From NCBI GenBank assembly GCA_007833815.1, contig CP033464.1:2365501-2429500 (forward strand): 64,000 bases of DNA, in the 5' to 3' direction. Each line of letters begins with the position of its first letter. Within the stretch, counting starts at the first letter, position 1. The stretch comes from Brevibacillus laterosporus (lineage in GTDB: Bacteria; Bacillota; Bacilli; Brevibacillales; Brevibacillaceae). Positions 39,656 to 48,938 of this stretch are shown here, one piece after another. Below the pieces are notes generated by a model. The model searched no databases. It saw only the letters and a list, made by a program, of their open reading frames with translations, and was not told where the DNA came from. The position numbers were made by a program, and so were the translations under genes.

Positions 39656-40345
39656 ATGAACTGTAACAATTTGAAGCTAAAAAACGTCCCTACATATGAG
39701 CGTCCGCGCGAGCGTTTGCTAAGGCAAGGGTCTGCTGCTTTATCTGATGTTGAACTCTTAGCGATTTTACTTCGGACAGGCACAGAAAAAGACTCAGTCC
39801 AAGGTGTAGCGCAACGCTTATTAGCTGTGTTTGGCGATTTGCAACAACTCGCAACAGCTTCTCATGAGGAGCTGACAGATATAAGCGGGATTGGTCCCGT
39901 TAAGGCTGTGGAAATACAGGCCGCTTTGGAGCTGGGGCGCAGATCAGCGCTTAAAGTCCGAGATATTCGTATCAGTATTCGCTTGCCAAGAGATGTAGCG
40001 GAGTATATGATGCCGGAAATGGCTGGTCTTGTGCAAGAACATTTTGTATGCCTGTTTTTAAATACAAAAAATCAGGTTATCGGGAAGAAAACAGTTTTTG
40101 TGGGAAGCTTGGATTCTTCTATTGTTCATCCGCGCGATATTTACCGCGAAGCGATAAAACGCTCTAGCGCCTCTATAATCTGTTTGCATAATCATCCAAG
40201 CGGAGATCCTGCTCCGAGCAAAGAGGATATTAATGTGACTAAAATTCTGCTTCAAGCAGGGGATTTAGTAGGAATCCCTCTTTTGGATCATGTTATTATT
40301 GGAGATGGCCGATACGTTAGTTTAAAAGAACAGGGATATATGTAA
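39656..40345 (+). CDS. radC: RadC/YsxA JAB-domain protein
   Basis: A helix-hairpin-helix-like N-terminal region (ELTDISGIGPVKA, about 70-85) is followed by a JAB1/MPN domain. The zinc-ligand motif is HNHPSGDPAPSKED (about 178-191). The 229 residues match the family, whose biochemical role remains unclear despite the historical DNA-repair name. GGAAGGGG is 11 bases upstream of the ATG. It stands between maf and mreB as in Bacillus. Confidence 0.93.
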   Translation: MNCNNLKLKNVPTYERPRERLLRQGSAALSDVELLAILLRTGTEKDSVQGVAQRLLAVFGDLQQLATASHEELTDISGIGPVKAVEIQAALELGRRSALKVRDIRISIRLPRDVAEYMMPEMAGLVQEHFVCLFLNTKNQVIGKKTVFVGSLDSSIVHPRDIYREAIKRSSASIICLHNHPSGDPAPSKEDINVTKILLQAGDLVGIPLLDHVIIGDGRYVSLKEQGYM

Positions 40346-40438
40346 CACGTACCCTTACACAAAACAAATAATACCTGTCTGTCAGCGGAAGCATCCTACA
40401 ATATGACCGTTTTGACAAAATGGAAGGAGATTTTCAAT

Positions 40439-41479
40439 ATGTTTGGTAGTTTCACACGCGATATGGGGATTGACTTGGGAACAGCTAATACCCTCGTATT
40501 CGTTAAAGGAAAAGGAATTGTGGTGAGCGAGCCTTCTGTTGTAGCGATCCGCACTGATACAAATACAATTGAGGCTGTAGGTAATGCGGCAAAAAATATG
40601 ATTGGCCGTACTCCAGGTAATATCGTGGCTGTTCGTCCCATGAAAGACGGAGTTATTGCTGATTTTGAAACCACTGCAACCATGATGCGTTATTTCATTC
40701 GCCAAGCGCAGAAAAATCAAGGCTTTTTTAGCCGCCGTCCAAATGTAATGGTTTGTGTACCATCTGGGATTACAGCGGTCGAAAAACGTGCGGTAGAAGA
40801 TGCAACCAAACAAGCAGGAGCTAAGGAAGCGTATACTATTGAAGAGCCATTTGCAGCTGCGATTGGTGCTGATTTGCCTGTTTGGGAACCAACAGGTAGC
40901 ATGGTAGTGGACATTGGGGGCGGTACGACGGAAGTAGCGATCATCTCACTAGGTGGAATTGTAACTAGCCGTTCCATTCGTGTAGCTGGTGATGAAATGG
41001 ATGAAGCTATCATTCAGTACATTAAACGTCGTTACAATCTGATGATTGGTGAACGTACTTCTGAGACGTTAAAAATGGAGATTGGCTCCGCTATCGCCCC
41101 GGATGAACAAGAAACGGTAGATATTCGTGGACGTGACCTTGTGACTGGTCTGCCAAAGACGATCTCTGTTACGAGTACGGAGATCGCAGAAGCATTGGCA
41201 GAAACGATTATGTCGATTGTGGAAGCTGTGAAAATTACGTTGGAGAAAAGTCCTCCAGAATTGGCAGCAGATATCATGGACCGCGGAATCGTATTAACAG
41301 GGGGCGGGGCACTGCTGCGTCATATTGACCGTCTGTTAACGCGTGAAACAGGCATGCCTGTCCATGTCGCAGAGAATGCTCTTGACTGTGTGGCAATCGG
41401 AACAGGACGAGCGCTTGAGAATTTGCATCTCTTTAAATCTAAACATGGAATTACATCTTCACGAGCAAGAAGACGATAA
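40439..41479 (+). CDS. mreB: rod-shape determining protein MreB
   Basis: MreB is the bacterial actin that organises lateral wall synthesis. The phosphate-1 loop DLGTANT is near residue 11, and phosphate-2 [11 protein letters not shown] is near residue 160. The protein is 346 residues. I chose the ATG at 40439 because AAGGAGA lies 8 bases before it and the family N-terminus fits. It begins the mreB-mreC-mreD-pbp gene series, spaced by a few bases each. Confidence 0.97.
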   Translation: MFGSFTRDMGIDLGTANTLVFVKGKGIVVSEPSVVAIRTDTNTIEAVGNAAKNMIGRTPGNIVAVRPMKDGVIADFETTATMMRYFIRQAQKNQGFFSRRPNVMVCVPSGITAVEKRAVEDATKQAGAKEAYTIEEPFAAAIGADLPVWEPTGSMVVDIGGGTTEVAIISLGGIVTSRSIRVAGDEMDEAIIQYIKRRYNLMIGERTSETLKMEIGSAIAPDEQETVDIRGRDLVTGLPKTISVTSTEIAEALAETIMSIVEAVKITLEKSPPELAADIMDRGIVLTGGGALLRHIDRLLTRETGMPVHVAENALDCVAIGTGRALENLHLFKSKHGITSSRARRR

Positions 41480-41494
41480 GCGGGTGACGTGTCT

Positions 41495-42490
41495 ATGTCA
41501 TTCTTCGGTAATCGCAAACTCATAATTGTATTGATTGGCTTGGTTGTTCTGTTAGTAGTGATGGGGTATACCGCCAAAGACAGAATGAACTTGACATGGC
41601 CTGAAAAGTTTATGAAAGATACAACCAGCGTGGTGCAGGGCTTCTTTTATCGCCCTGCTCAGGCTGTTTCGCAGTTTGTTCATAATGTTCAAGATGCGTA
41701 TCACGTGTATGAAGAAAATCGCGTATTAAAAGCAAGTTTGGATCAATACGCCCAAATGTCTGCTGAGTTAAGAGCTGTAAAGTATGAAAATGAACAACTT
41801 AGAGAGAGCCTTGGCACAAAGCAAAATTACCATGACTACAATGTAATATATTCAGAAGTAGCGGCAAGAAATACGAGTCAGTGGAATGATGTGCTAGTTA
41901 TTAATAGCGGTAGCAAACAAGGTGTGAAGAAAGATATGGCGGTCATGACTTCTAAAGGCTTGATTGGTAGAGTGAAGGATGTGTCCAATTTTTCTGCAAC
42001 AGTTGAATTGCTCACAAGCAAAGAGAGCTCTAACCGTAACCATGTTTCTGGCTACATTTTGCCTACCCAACCTGTTCAAACTCCGAATTCGACTGCGGGT
42101 AATGGGCAACAGACAAATGGAGCAAACAGTACTGCAAATGTGGCGAAGCCTAAACCTGTGAGTGGAATTTTAGAAGATTACGACTCGGTTGGAAAATTAC
42201 TGATCATGCGTAAAATTTCATTGGATCAAAAGATAAGCCCGAATGATGCGGTTATCACGTCTGGTCTGGGGGGTATGATTCCTAGTAAGCTGCCAATCGG
42301 TGTGGTGGTCAAAACAGAACCGGGTGACTATGGTTTAACTCAAACTGCCTATATTAGACCATACGCCGATTTCACATTGATTTCCGATGTATTGGTTATT
42401 GATCGCAAGTCTGTGATGACACCGGCTGGTGAGATGGTCCCTTCTGGTCAAGGCACCACTCAGGAATCGAAGGGAAAAGGGGGCAAATAG
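41495..42490 (+). CDS. mreC: rod-shape determining protein MreC
   Basis: MreC is a bitopic protein that links MreB filaments to extracytoplasmic wall enzymes. Helix about 8-28 (LIIVLIGLVVLLVVMGYTA) anchors it, a coiled coil (about 70-110) follows, and two beta domains make up the rest. A low-complexity Asn/Gln/Thr stretch (about 190-215) interrupts the second beta domain, a small insertion in a normally conserved region. The ATG at 41495 has GGGTGA seven bases upstream. mreD starts one base after the stop. Confidence 0.95.
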   Translation: MSFFGNRKLIIVLIGLVVLLVVMGYTAKDRMNLTWPEKFMKDTTSVVQGFFYRPAQAVSQFVHNVQDAYHVYEENRVLKASLDQYAQMSAELRAVKYENEQLRESLGTKQNYHDYNVIYSEVAARNTSQWNDVLVINSGSKQGVKKDMAVMTSKGLIGRVKDVSNFSATVELLTSKESSNRNHVSGYILPTQPVQTPNSTAGNGQQTNGANSTANVAKPKPVSGILEDYDSVGKLLIMRKISLDQKISPNDAVITSGLGGMIPSKLPIGVVVKTEPGDYGLTQTAYIRPYADFTLISDVLVIDRKSVMTPAGEMVPSGQGTTQESKGKGGK

Positions 42491-42491
42491 T

Positions 42492-43019
42492 ATGTTTTCA
42501 CGAACGAAATTGTCCCTCTTTTTACTAATGTTGTTTATATTGGAAGGATCGGTCGTACAAGTTTTTGTACCGAGTGCATGGGGGATGTCTTACGAGACAA
42601 TTCCCCGCTTTGCTTTGGTCGGAACAATCCTGATTTCTTTGTTTATCGGTAGACGAGAAGGATTACTATATGGATTGGTCTTTGGGCTGTTACAAGATGT
42701 TGTTTTTGGTCATATCATTGGTGTGTATACGTTATCTATGATGGTAGCAAGTTACCTTGCTGGACTGGTCTTAATGCTATTTCATCGTAGCTTTGCCGTG
42801 GTGTTTACAACTCTTCTTCTAGTTCTGTTTGGACATGAGTGGCTTACTTATACACTATTCCGTTTGTTTGTTACCAATCCTGTAGATGTGCAGTGGACAC
42901 TTACTCACGAAATCTTCCCGACGGTTCTTCTTAATATGGTGTTTGCGGCATTCGTCTATGTGCCAATGAAAAAGCTTTGTTTGCAAGTGCAAGAAAACAA
43001 AGAGCGCTCTCATGAGTAG
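42492..43019 (+). CDS. mreD: rod-shape determining protein MreD
   Basis: MreD is a 175-residue polytopic membrane protein with about five or six hydrophobic helices that works with MreB, MreC and RodA in wall elongation. It begins MFSRTKLSLFLLML, shows FALVGTILISLFIGRREGLLYGLVFGLLQD, the typical family core, and starts one base after mreC. The ribosome binding site is the GAAAAGGGGG at the end of mreC. Confidence 0.93.
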   Translation: MFSRTKLSLFLLMLFILEGSVVQVFVPSAWGMSYETIPRFALVGTILISLFIGRREGLLYGLVFGLLQDVVFGHIIGVYTLSMMVASYLAGLVLMLFHRSFAVVFTTLLLVLFGHEWLTYTLFRLFVTNPVDVQWTLTHEIFPTVLLNMVFAAFVYVPMKKLCLQVQENKERSHE

Positions 43020-43046
43020 GATCTGACAGAAGGAGGAGTAGCTCGA

Positions 43047-45449
43047 ATGGGAGAGAACCAAGAACAACCTAAATCCCATATTGCCACTAGATTAAACGTT
43101 TTGTTTTTTTTCGTATTTCTGTTTTTTGCTGCTGTTATTTTACGCCTTGCCTACGTACAAATCGTAGAAGGAGAACAATATCAGCACGATTTAGAAAAAT
43201 ATAGTATTAGACAATTGCCAATACCTGCACCCCGTGGTCGTATCTTAGATGTGAACCACAATGTGTTGGTCTCGAATAAGCCTGTCTTTACCGTTACGTA
43301 CACCTCTGAGCAAAAGCGGGCGGTTGACGAAGAGGCAGTAGCTGAAAAATTGACAGGCTTGCTCCAAATGGACGAAAAGATGGGTACCGACAAAGAGTTG
43401 GTTAAAAAAGCAACTGAACTACGTACGACATTGCCTGTCACTTTAAAGCCTGAGCAATCTCAGAAGGTAATCCAGCAATTGACTCCCAAAATTAATGCTC
43501 TACCAAATCCTTCTCATCTAAAGGGAATGAAAGACTATGATTTGGTAAAGACAGCTTTTTCTTTGGGACTTACAGTTCGTTCACCTTTTGATGAAAATGA
43601 TCGTGAAGCTTTGCAAAAAAAATTGCCAGCAACGATTAATGTAGACGGAAAGAACGTGGATACAAAGACAGCGTATGATCGAGAATTGTTAAAGTACATC
43701 ATCACCGCAAACATCCCGTACCCAATTGCTCTTGAAGACAAAGTAAAGGAATCTTTGCAAAAAGAAGTAAATTTGCTCTTAAGTAAGATGCCTACTGTAA
43801 ATGAGCTTAGTAGCAAAACAGATGCAGAATTACTTCAGTATACTGCCATGTTTGATTTGGATGTTGCATTGCCACTTACACCTGAACAACGCAAGTATCA
43901 GTGGCATCGCATTAGTATCTTAAATAGTATTCGAGATTATAGCATGCCTAAATTTATTCCTCGCCGTATCAAGGAGAATGCTACCGAAATTGAAGTAGCC
44001 AAAATCAATGAAAATTTAAGTGAATTGCCTGGTATTAATGTAATCGTTGAACCTGTTCGTCAAATTAGGCAAGATGAGGATGGAGCCTTTGCTACACATA
44101 TCCTTGGGTATATCAGTCCTATAAATGCAAGTCAGGTCAATGAGTATCTCGCAATGGGGTATTCCAAGACAGATCGCATTGGTGTCGAGGGTTTAGAGAG
44201 ATATTATGAGAAAGATTTACGCGGAAAAGATGGCATTATGGACGTGCAGGTAAATAAGGATGCAGAAACGGTAGTGAAAGGACAATCTCGTGCAGCAATA
44301 CCTGGTAATGACTTGGTCTTGTCCCTAGATTATCGATTCCAAAGTAAAGTGGAAGAAATCCTGAAACGAAATGTCAATGAGATGAGACGTTCTGCCAAAG
44401 GAAAAGTAGATTCTGCTTCAGCCGTCGTGATGAATCCTAATACGGGTGAGGTTTTGGCCTTGGCCAACTACCCTGACTATGATTTAAATCTTCACTATAA
44501 TCGTAAGCAATTCAATGAAAACTATGAGAAAGTGGTTGCTCCCGCGCAGCTTAACAACGTAACACGGGGTGTCTTTCCGCCAGCTTCTACGGTTAAACCG
44601 ATTTCGGTGATGATGGCTTTACAAGAGAAGCTAGTTACACCATATGAGTCGATTTATGATCCAGGCTATTTCCAGTTCGGTGATGTAAAGAAGCGTAACT
44701 GGAAACTGAGTGGTCATGGTCAAGTTGACGCAAGGCGGGCAATAGCCGTGTCCAATAACACGTACATGTACACAATGGGATGGAGATTGAAGGAGCGCGA
44801 ACTAGCAAAAGGAAATAGCTATCGTGAATCCTTCAAGGTTATTAGTTTTTACAATCAGCAATTTGGACTAGGTGTTAAAACGGGCATTGATTTGCCGAGT
44901 GAAAAGTCAGGCTGGCCAGCTCCGACATTTGAAATGGGACGTATTGCCGATGCTCTTATTGGACAGTATGATAGTTTTACGCCTATACAATTAGCCCAAT
45001 ATGTTTCTATACTCGCAAATGGTGGCTATCGAATCCGTCCGCATATGGTTAAAGAAATCCGGAAGGGGTCCGTTGATCCGAAGACCCCAGGTGATGTGAT
45101 TACAACAATAGAGCCAAAGGTATTAAATAAAATTGATATTGACCCAAGCTATCTCAAGCTAGTCCAAGAAGGGATGCGTCGTGTTACACAAGGAGAAGGT
45201 ACTGCAGCGAGAACATTAGCTGGTCTACCATTTAGTGTCGCTGCTAAAACAGGTACCGCTCAAACAGGAGGAACAACTTCTGATAACTCCTTGATCCTCG
45301 GGTATGCACCTTACGAAAAACCAAAGATATCCTTTGTGGTAGTAGTTCCTCATTCTGGAGGCCATGGTTCAGATAAGATTGCACGTGAAATGCTGGAGGC
45401 GTATCATGCTCTGTATCCACTTAGTAACACGGTAACGCCGACAGAGTAG
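43047..45449 (+). CDS. class B penicillin-binding protein (PBP2/MrdA-like) with internal repeats
   Basis: This is the elongation transpeptidase partner of RodA. An N-terminal membrane anchor (about 16-36) and the PRGRILD dimerisation motif (62-68) are followed by the transpeptidase domain with S514-x-x-K517 (ASTVK), S569-N-N and K734-T-G. At 800 residues it is about 90 longer than Bacillus PbpA/PbpH. The additional length is mostly residues 115-306, four repeats of exactly 48 residues each beginning D-x-E/D-L (see repeat entry). AAGGAGGAG precedes the ATG. Its place after mreD, and rodA after minD, supports a role in elongation. Confidence 0.92.
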   Translation: MGENQEQPKSHIATRLNVLFFFVFLFFAAVILRLAYVQIVEGEQYQHDLEKYSIRQLPIPAPRGRILDVNHNVLVSNKPVFTVTYTSEQKRAVDEEAVAEKLTGLLQMDEKMGTDKELVKKATELRTTLPVTLKPEQSQKVIQQLTPKINALPNPSHLKGMKDYDLVKTAFSLGLTVRSPFDENDREALQKKLPATINVDGKNVDTKTAYDRELLKYIITANIPYPIALEDKVKESLQKEVNLLLSKMPTVNELSSKTDAELLQYTAMFDLDVALPLTPEQRKYQWHRISILNSIRDYSMPKFIPRRIKENATEIEVAKINENLSELPGINVIVEPVRQIRQDEDGAFATHILGYISPINASQVNEYLAMGYSKTDRIGVEGLERYYEKDLRGKDGIMDVQVNKDAETVVKGQSRAAIPGNDLVLSLDYRFQSKVEEILKRNVNEMRRSAKGKVDSASAVVMNPNTGEVLALANYPDYDLNLHYNRKQFNENYEKVVAPAQLNNVTRGVFPPASTVKPISVMMALQEKLVTPYESIYDPGYFQFGDVKKRNWKLSGHGQVDARRAIAVSNNTYMYTMGWRLKERELAKGNSYRESFKVISFYNQQFGLGVKTGIDLPSEKSGWPAPTFEMGRIADALIGQYDSFTPIQLAQYVSILANGGYRIRPHMVKEIRKGSVDPKTPGDVITTIEPKVLNKIDIDPSYLKLVQEGMRRVTQGEGTAARTLAGLPFSVAAKTGTAQTGGTTSDNSLILGYAPYEKPKISFVVVVPHSGGHGSDKIAREMLEAYHALYPLSNTVTPTE
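43389..43964 (+). repeat. four-fold 48-residue degenerate repeat in the PBP N-terminal region
   Basis: At protein level, residues 115, 163, 211 and 259 each begin a copy: DKELVKK, DYDLVKT, DRELLKY, DAELLQY. All four have a hydrophobic residue (L/F) at copy position 19 and an acidic/charged helix after it. The spacing is exactly 48 residues (144 bases) each time. DNA identity is low, so the duplication is old. Confidence 0.75.
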
Positions 45450-45542
45450 GCTTTTTAAGACAAATTCGCTGAGATTTTTGGCAGCGAGGCAGGAGTTTGT
45501 TCCGTAAATGGCGAATGGTAACGGTCGAGGTGAAACATCTCC

Positions 45543-46214
45543 ATGAATACGACCAAAAGTAAAGTAATCATCAAAGGGACCAAAGATGGGCTTGTCTTTT
45601 TTATGGACGAGACTTGCTCATTTTCGGAGCTATTGGATGATTTGCGTGAAAAAATTGAGCACAGTCATCAACAAATTTTAAGTGGTCCTCTCATCAGGAT
45701 CACATTAAAGCTTGGGAAGCGTTACTGTACTCCAGAACAACAGGAAGAGTTAACGCAGATTATTCGAACGAAGGGTAATCTGGTTATTCATATGATCGAC
45801 TCGGATGTGATTCTAAAGGAAGAAGCATACAAAGAAGCAAAAGCTCCCGGATTGATTGTACAAACAAACACGGTTCGTTCCGGTCAGGTATTGGAATACG
45901 ACGGAGATATTTTGTTACTAGGGGATGTTAATCCTGGTGGTACGATAAAAAGTACAGGCAGTATCTTCGTGTTAGGTAATCTTCGTGGTGCAGCGCAAGC
46001 GGGGACGAATGGCAACAAAGATGCTGTGATCGCCTCCGCTTCCTTGCACCCTACCCAACTGAGGATTGCGGAAGTAATCAGCCGTCCGGGAGATGAATGG
46101 TCGGACTATAGCGGTACCACCGAGTTTGCTTATTTAGAAGAGGATCGGATGGTGGTCGCTAAAATGAACTTTTTGCATCGCTTACGTTCAGATATGGGTG
46201 AGAAGAAAGCATAA
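45543..46214 (+). CDS. minC: septum site-determining protein MinC
   Basis: MinC inhibits FtsZ assembly away from mid-cell and is positioned by MinD. An N-terminal FtsZ-interacting domain (about 1-105) is linked to the C-terminal beta-helix domain (about 120-215), with the LLLGDVNPGGTIKSTGSIFVLG repeats typical of MinC_C. The 223 residues are normal. No minE is present; Bacillales use DivIVA/MinJ. minD follows after 29 bases. Confidence 0.95.
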   Translation: MNTTKSKVIIKGTKDGLVFFMDETCSFSELLDDLREKIEHSHQQILSGPLIRITLKLGKRYCTPEQQEELTQIIRTKGNLVIHMIDSDVILKEEAYKEAKAPGLIVQTNTVRSGQVLEYDGDILLLGDVNPGGTIKSTGSIFVLGNLRGAAQAGTNGNKDAVIASASLHPTQLRIAEVISRPGDEWSDYSGTTEFAYLEEDRMVVAKMNFLHRLRSDMGEKKA

Positions 46215-46243
46215 CGGTACGGAATGAAGGAGAGGGAGCATAA

Positions 46244-47038
46244 GTGGGTATTGCAATAGTTGTTACTTCAGGAAAAGGCGGAGTGGGTAAGACCACCTCA
46301 TCTGCTAATATAGGAACCGCATTGGCTCTCAATGGCCAGAAGGTGTGCATGGTAGATACAGATATCGGATTGCGCAATCTGGATGTGGTCATGGGACTGG
46401 AGAATCGTATCATATACGACCTGATTGATGTAGCGGAAGGTAGCTGTCGCTTGCAACAGGCTTTAATTAAAGATAAGCGTTTTGAGACACTGTCGCTATT
46501 ACCAGCAGCACAGACCAAAGATAAATCGGCCATCACACCAGAACAAATGGAAGATATTGTCACACAACTCAAGCGTGACTTCGACTATGTCATTATTGAT
46601 TGTCCAGCAGGTATTGAACAAGGATTCCGCAACGCTGTAGCTGGAGCAGATCAGGCTATTGTTGTGACGACGCCGGAAAAGGCAGCAGTACGTGACGCGG
46701 ATCGTATCATTGGTCTTCTTGAACGTGAGAATGTAGGTATGCCAAAATTAGTAATTAATCGAGTGCGGTCCCATATGGTCAAAAATGGCGATATGCTAGA
46801 TGTGGAAGACATTCTTGATTTGCTTGCCATTGATTTACTAGGCGTAATTCCTGATGATGAATATATCATAAAATCAGCCAATTCAGGTGAGCCAGCAGTT
46901 ATGAATCACGAGTCCCGTGCGTCTCTTGCATATCGAAATGTAGCAAGGCGTTTATTAGGAGAATCAGTTCCCTTACTACCGCTTCAGGTTAAGCCAGGAG
47001 TTTTTCATAAGTTCCGTAAGTTTTTTGGCTTAAAATAA
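46244..47038 (+). CDS. minD: septum site-determining ATPase MinD
   Basis: MinD is a deviant-Walker ATPase that binds the membrane and recruits MinC. K11-G-G-V-G-K-T (11-17) carries the signature lysine, and VDTDIGLRNLD (the switch I region) follows. The C-terminus ends in an amphipathic membrane-targeting helix FHKFRKFFGLK. The length is 264 residues. The start is a GTG with GGAGAGGGAG upstream. A terminator follows. Confidence 0.97.
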   Translation: MGIAIVVTSGKGGVGKTTSSANIGTALALNGQKVCMVDTDIGLRNLDVVMGLENRIIYDLIDVAEGSCRLQQALIKDKRFETLSLLPAAQTKDKSAITPEQMEDIVTQLKRDFDYVIIDCPAGIEQGFRNAVAGADQAIVVTTPEKAAVRDADRIIGLLERENVGMPKLVINRVRSHMVKNGDMLDVEDILDLLAIDLLGVIPDDEYIIKSANSGEPAVMNHESRASLAYRNVARRLLGESVPLLPLQVKPGVFHKFRKFFGLK

Positions 47039-47067
47039 GGAAAGCTAGTCAAGAAATAGGAGAGAGA

Positions 47068-47094
47068 ACAGGGGTATACTCCTGTTTCTTTTTA
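47068..47094 (+). terminator. intrinsic terminator after minD
   Basis: AACAGG/CCTGTT arms with a GT/AC extension, followed by TCTTTTT. Confidence 0.65.
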
Positions 47095-47217
47095 TCTCAA
47101 CAAAGTGTATCTAAGGTTCGGTTAGTGCCATAGGTTTGGTTTTCCAAGTTTTCTTTACATGTCAGAATAATATAAGACTTACAGATACTAGACCTTATAT
47201 ATGCACGGGGGAAAAAA

Positions 47218-48351
47218 ATGGATTTTGAAAAACGATATATAAAGCAGCTGGATTGGTTGATTCTGTTAATCCTCCTGAGTCTCGGCCTGTTTAGTTATCT
47301 TGGTATTAGTGGATCTGCTCCAGGGGTGGCGACAGCAAATCGACAGCTTATGTGGTATGGCATTGGATTTGGTGTATTGTTTTGTACACTGATTGTCGAT
47401 TATCGTGTGTTTAGACAACTATCGTATGTAGCGTACGCCGGAGGATTAGTTTTGCTTTTTGGTGTATTTTTTACAAAGGTTATTAACGGGGCTACTAGTT
47501 GGTATAATTTAGGGGTTGTTTTATTTCAACCATCGGAACCTATGAAAATTTTTACGATATTAGCTGCTGCACACTATATGTCTAAGCATGAGGAAAAATT
47601 GGGTAAACCCTATTATCTCTATGAATGGTGGCCTGTATTTCTGATTGTTGGGGTACCGCTTCTGATGATATTTAAACAGCCTGATTTGGGTACTGCTTTA
47701 GTTTTTTGTGCCATACTAGCGACCATGTTGATCGTTGGCGGCATCAGAGTACGCCACATGATTACATTTAGTGGAATTTCTACCTTTTTTGTGGGATTAG
47801 TTACCTATGTTTATATGTACCATAAGGAAGATATCTTTTTTAAATTGATTAAACCTTATCAATGGGCTCGTATTGAATCTTGGTTAAACCCGTATCATGA
47901 TCCGGTAGGGCAAGGGTTTCAGCTTTTACAATCCCTTATTGCTATTGGATCAGGACAGTTAACGGGAAAAGGCTTACAAACGGCTACACAGGCTAGCTTG
48001 TTATGGGTACCCGTTGGTGAGAGTGATTTTATTTTTACGGTAATTGCTGAACGTTTGGGTTTTATTGGTGCAGGAATTATGATGATTCTGTTTTTCGTAT
48101 TGGTCTATCGGATGATTCGGATTGCTATGGAATGTAATGATCCATTCGGTGCCTATGTGGTATCAGGTGTGGTTGGAATGCTTACGTTTCAAATCTTCGA
48201 GAATATTGGAATGACCATCCAACTAATGCCAATTACTGGTTTGCCGTTGCCGTTTATTAGTTATGGTGGAAGTTCTCTTCTGACCAATTTTTTAACAATA
48301 GGGGTAGTATTAAATATCGGAATGAGGAAGCAGAAACTTAGTTTCGATTAA
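47218..48351 (+). CDS. rodA: RodA/FtsW/SpoVE-family peptidoglycan glycosyltransferase
   Basis: SEDS proteins polymerise glycan strands from lipid II together with a class B PBP. The 377-residue protein has about ten hydrophobic helices, the central segment KQPDLGTALVF with the catalytic aspartate, and the C-terminal GLPLPFISYGGSS motif. RodA rather than FtsW is inferred from the adjoining mre-pbp genes. AAGCACGGGGG-like purines precede the ATG. It is followed by the cspA promoter ten bases past its stop. Confidence 0.92.
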   Translation: MDFEKRYIKQLDWLILLILLSLGLFSYLGISGSAPGVATANRQLMWYGIGFGVLFCTLIVDYRVFRQLSYVAYAGGLVLLFGVFFTKVINGATSWYNLGVVLFQPSEPMKIFTILAAAHYMSKHEEKLGKPYYLYEWWPVFLIVGVPLLMIFKQPDLGTALVFCAILATMLIVGGIRVRHMITFSGISTFFVGLVTYVYMYHKEDIFFKLIKPYQWARIESWLNPYHDPVGQGFQLLQSLIAIGSGQLTGKGLQTATQASLLWVPVGESDFIFTVIAERLGFIGAGIMMILFFVLVYRMIRIAMECNDPFGAYVVSGVVGMLTFQIFENIGMTIQLMPITGLPLPFISYGGSSLLTNFLTIGVVLNIGMRKQKLSFD

Positions 48352-48361
48352 GTTAAAAATC

Positions 48362-48390
48362 GTGACAAACCAATAAATGTGTGATATATT
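48362..48390 (+). promoter_or_regulatory. promoter for the cspA leader
   Basis: GTGACA (48362-48367), 17 bases, TATATT (48385-48390) with TG one base before the -10. It begins about ten bases after rodA and would give a leader of about 190 bases before the cold-shock gene. Confidence 0.55.
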
Positions 48391-48443
48391 CAAGATAAGT
48401 TAACCATTTTACTTACCTAGTGATTTGATGGATTGGATGATAT

Positions 48444-48505
48444 GCCGTGCTTTTTCAGAGATAGCGTCACCATGTGATCAAGTCTCTGTTGGGCACGGCT
48501 TTTTT
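48444..48505 (+). terminator. large hairpin with T run in front of cspA (terminator or attenuator)
   Basis: Outer GCCGTGC/GCACGGC, middle CAGAGA/TCTCTG and inner CAC/GTG stems form one long hairpin ending in six T residues. It could end rodA transcription, or regulate cspA because it lies downstream of the promoter at 48362-48390. Confidence 0.75.
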
Positions 48506-48584
48506 CCTTGAAACAAGCTTTAAGTGATGGTTAACAGATATTTTAATCGTCTGAAAAGGCGAACATTTCTAGGAGGTTTTTTCC

Positions 48585-48785
48585 ATGCAACAAGGTACTG
48601 TAAAATGGTTTAACGCAGAAAAAGGTTTCGGCTTCATTCAAGTAGAAGGCGGAGAAGATGTATTCGTACACTACAGCGCTATCCAAACTGAAGGTTTCAA
48701 AACTCTTGAAGAAGGTCAAAAAGTTGAGTTTGAAATCGTTCAAGGTAGCCGCGGACCACAAGCTTCTAACGTTAATCGTCTGTAA
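48585..48785 (+). CDS. csp: cold-shock protein (CspA/CspB family)
   Basis: This is a 66-residue single cold-shock domain that binds single-stranded nucleic acid as an RNA chaperone. RNP1 KGFGFI and RNP2 VFVHY are intact, and the protein ends in [15 protein letters not shown] is 8 bases from the ATG. The gene is preceded by a long structured leader and followed by a terminator. Confidence 0.97.
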   Translation: MQQGTVKWFNAEKGFGFIQVEGGEDVFVHYSAIQTEGFKTLEEGQKVEFEIVQGSRGPQASNVNRL

Positions 48786-48803
48786 GTTAAATAGTATAAA
48801 AAG

Positions 48804-48836
48804 AAACAGTCTCTCAGATGAGGGGCTGTTTTTTTG
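48804..48836 (+). terminator. intrinsic terminator after csp
   Basis: AAACAGTCTCTC and GAGGGGCTGTTT pair (with G-U), followed by a run of T. Confidence 0.75.
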
Positions 48837-48873
48837 CATTTGTTTCAGGGATGCAGAGCTTGGTTTTACATAG

Positions 48874-48902
48874 TCATATCCCTCCTAGACAAGTCATATA
48901 CT
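48874..48902 (+). promoter_or_regulatory. sigma-E-type promoter for spoIVFA-spoIVFB
   Basis: TCATATC (48874-48880), 14 bases, CATATACT (48895-48902). The -10 differs from the sigma-E consensus CATACANT at one base. It lies 37 bases before the spoIVFA ATG. The B. subtilis spoIVF operon is read by sigma-E. Confidence 0.6.
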
Positions 48903-48938
48903 CCAAGTAAAGCTTGGCCTGAAAAAGGGGTGGAACGC

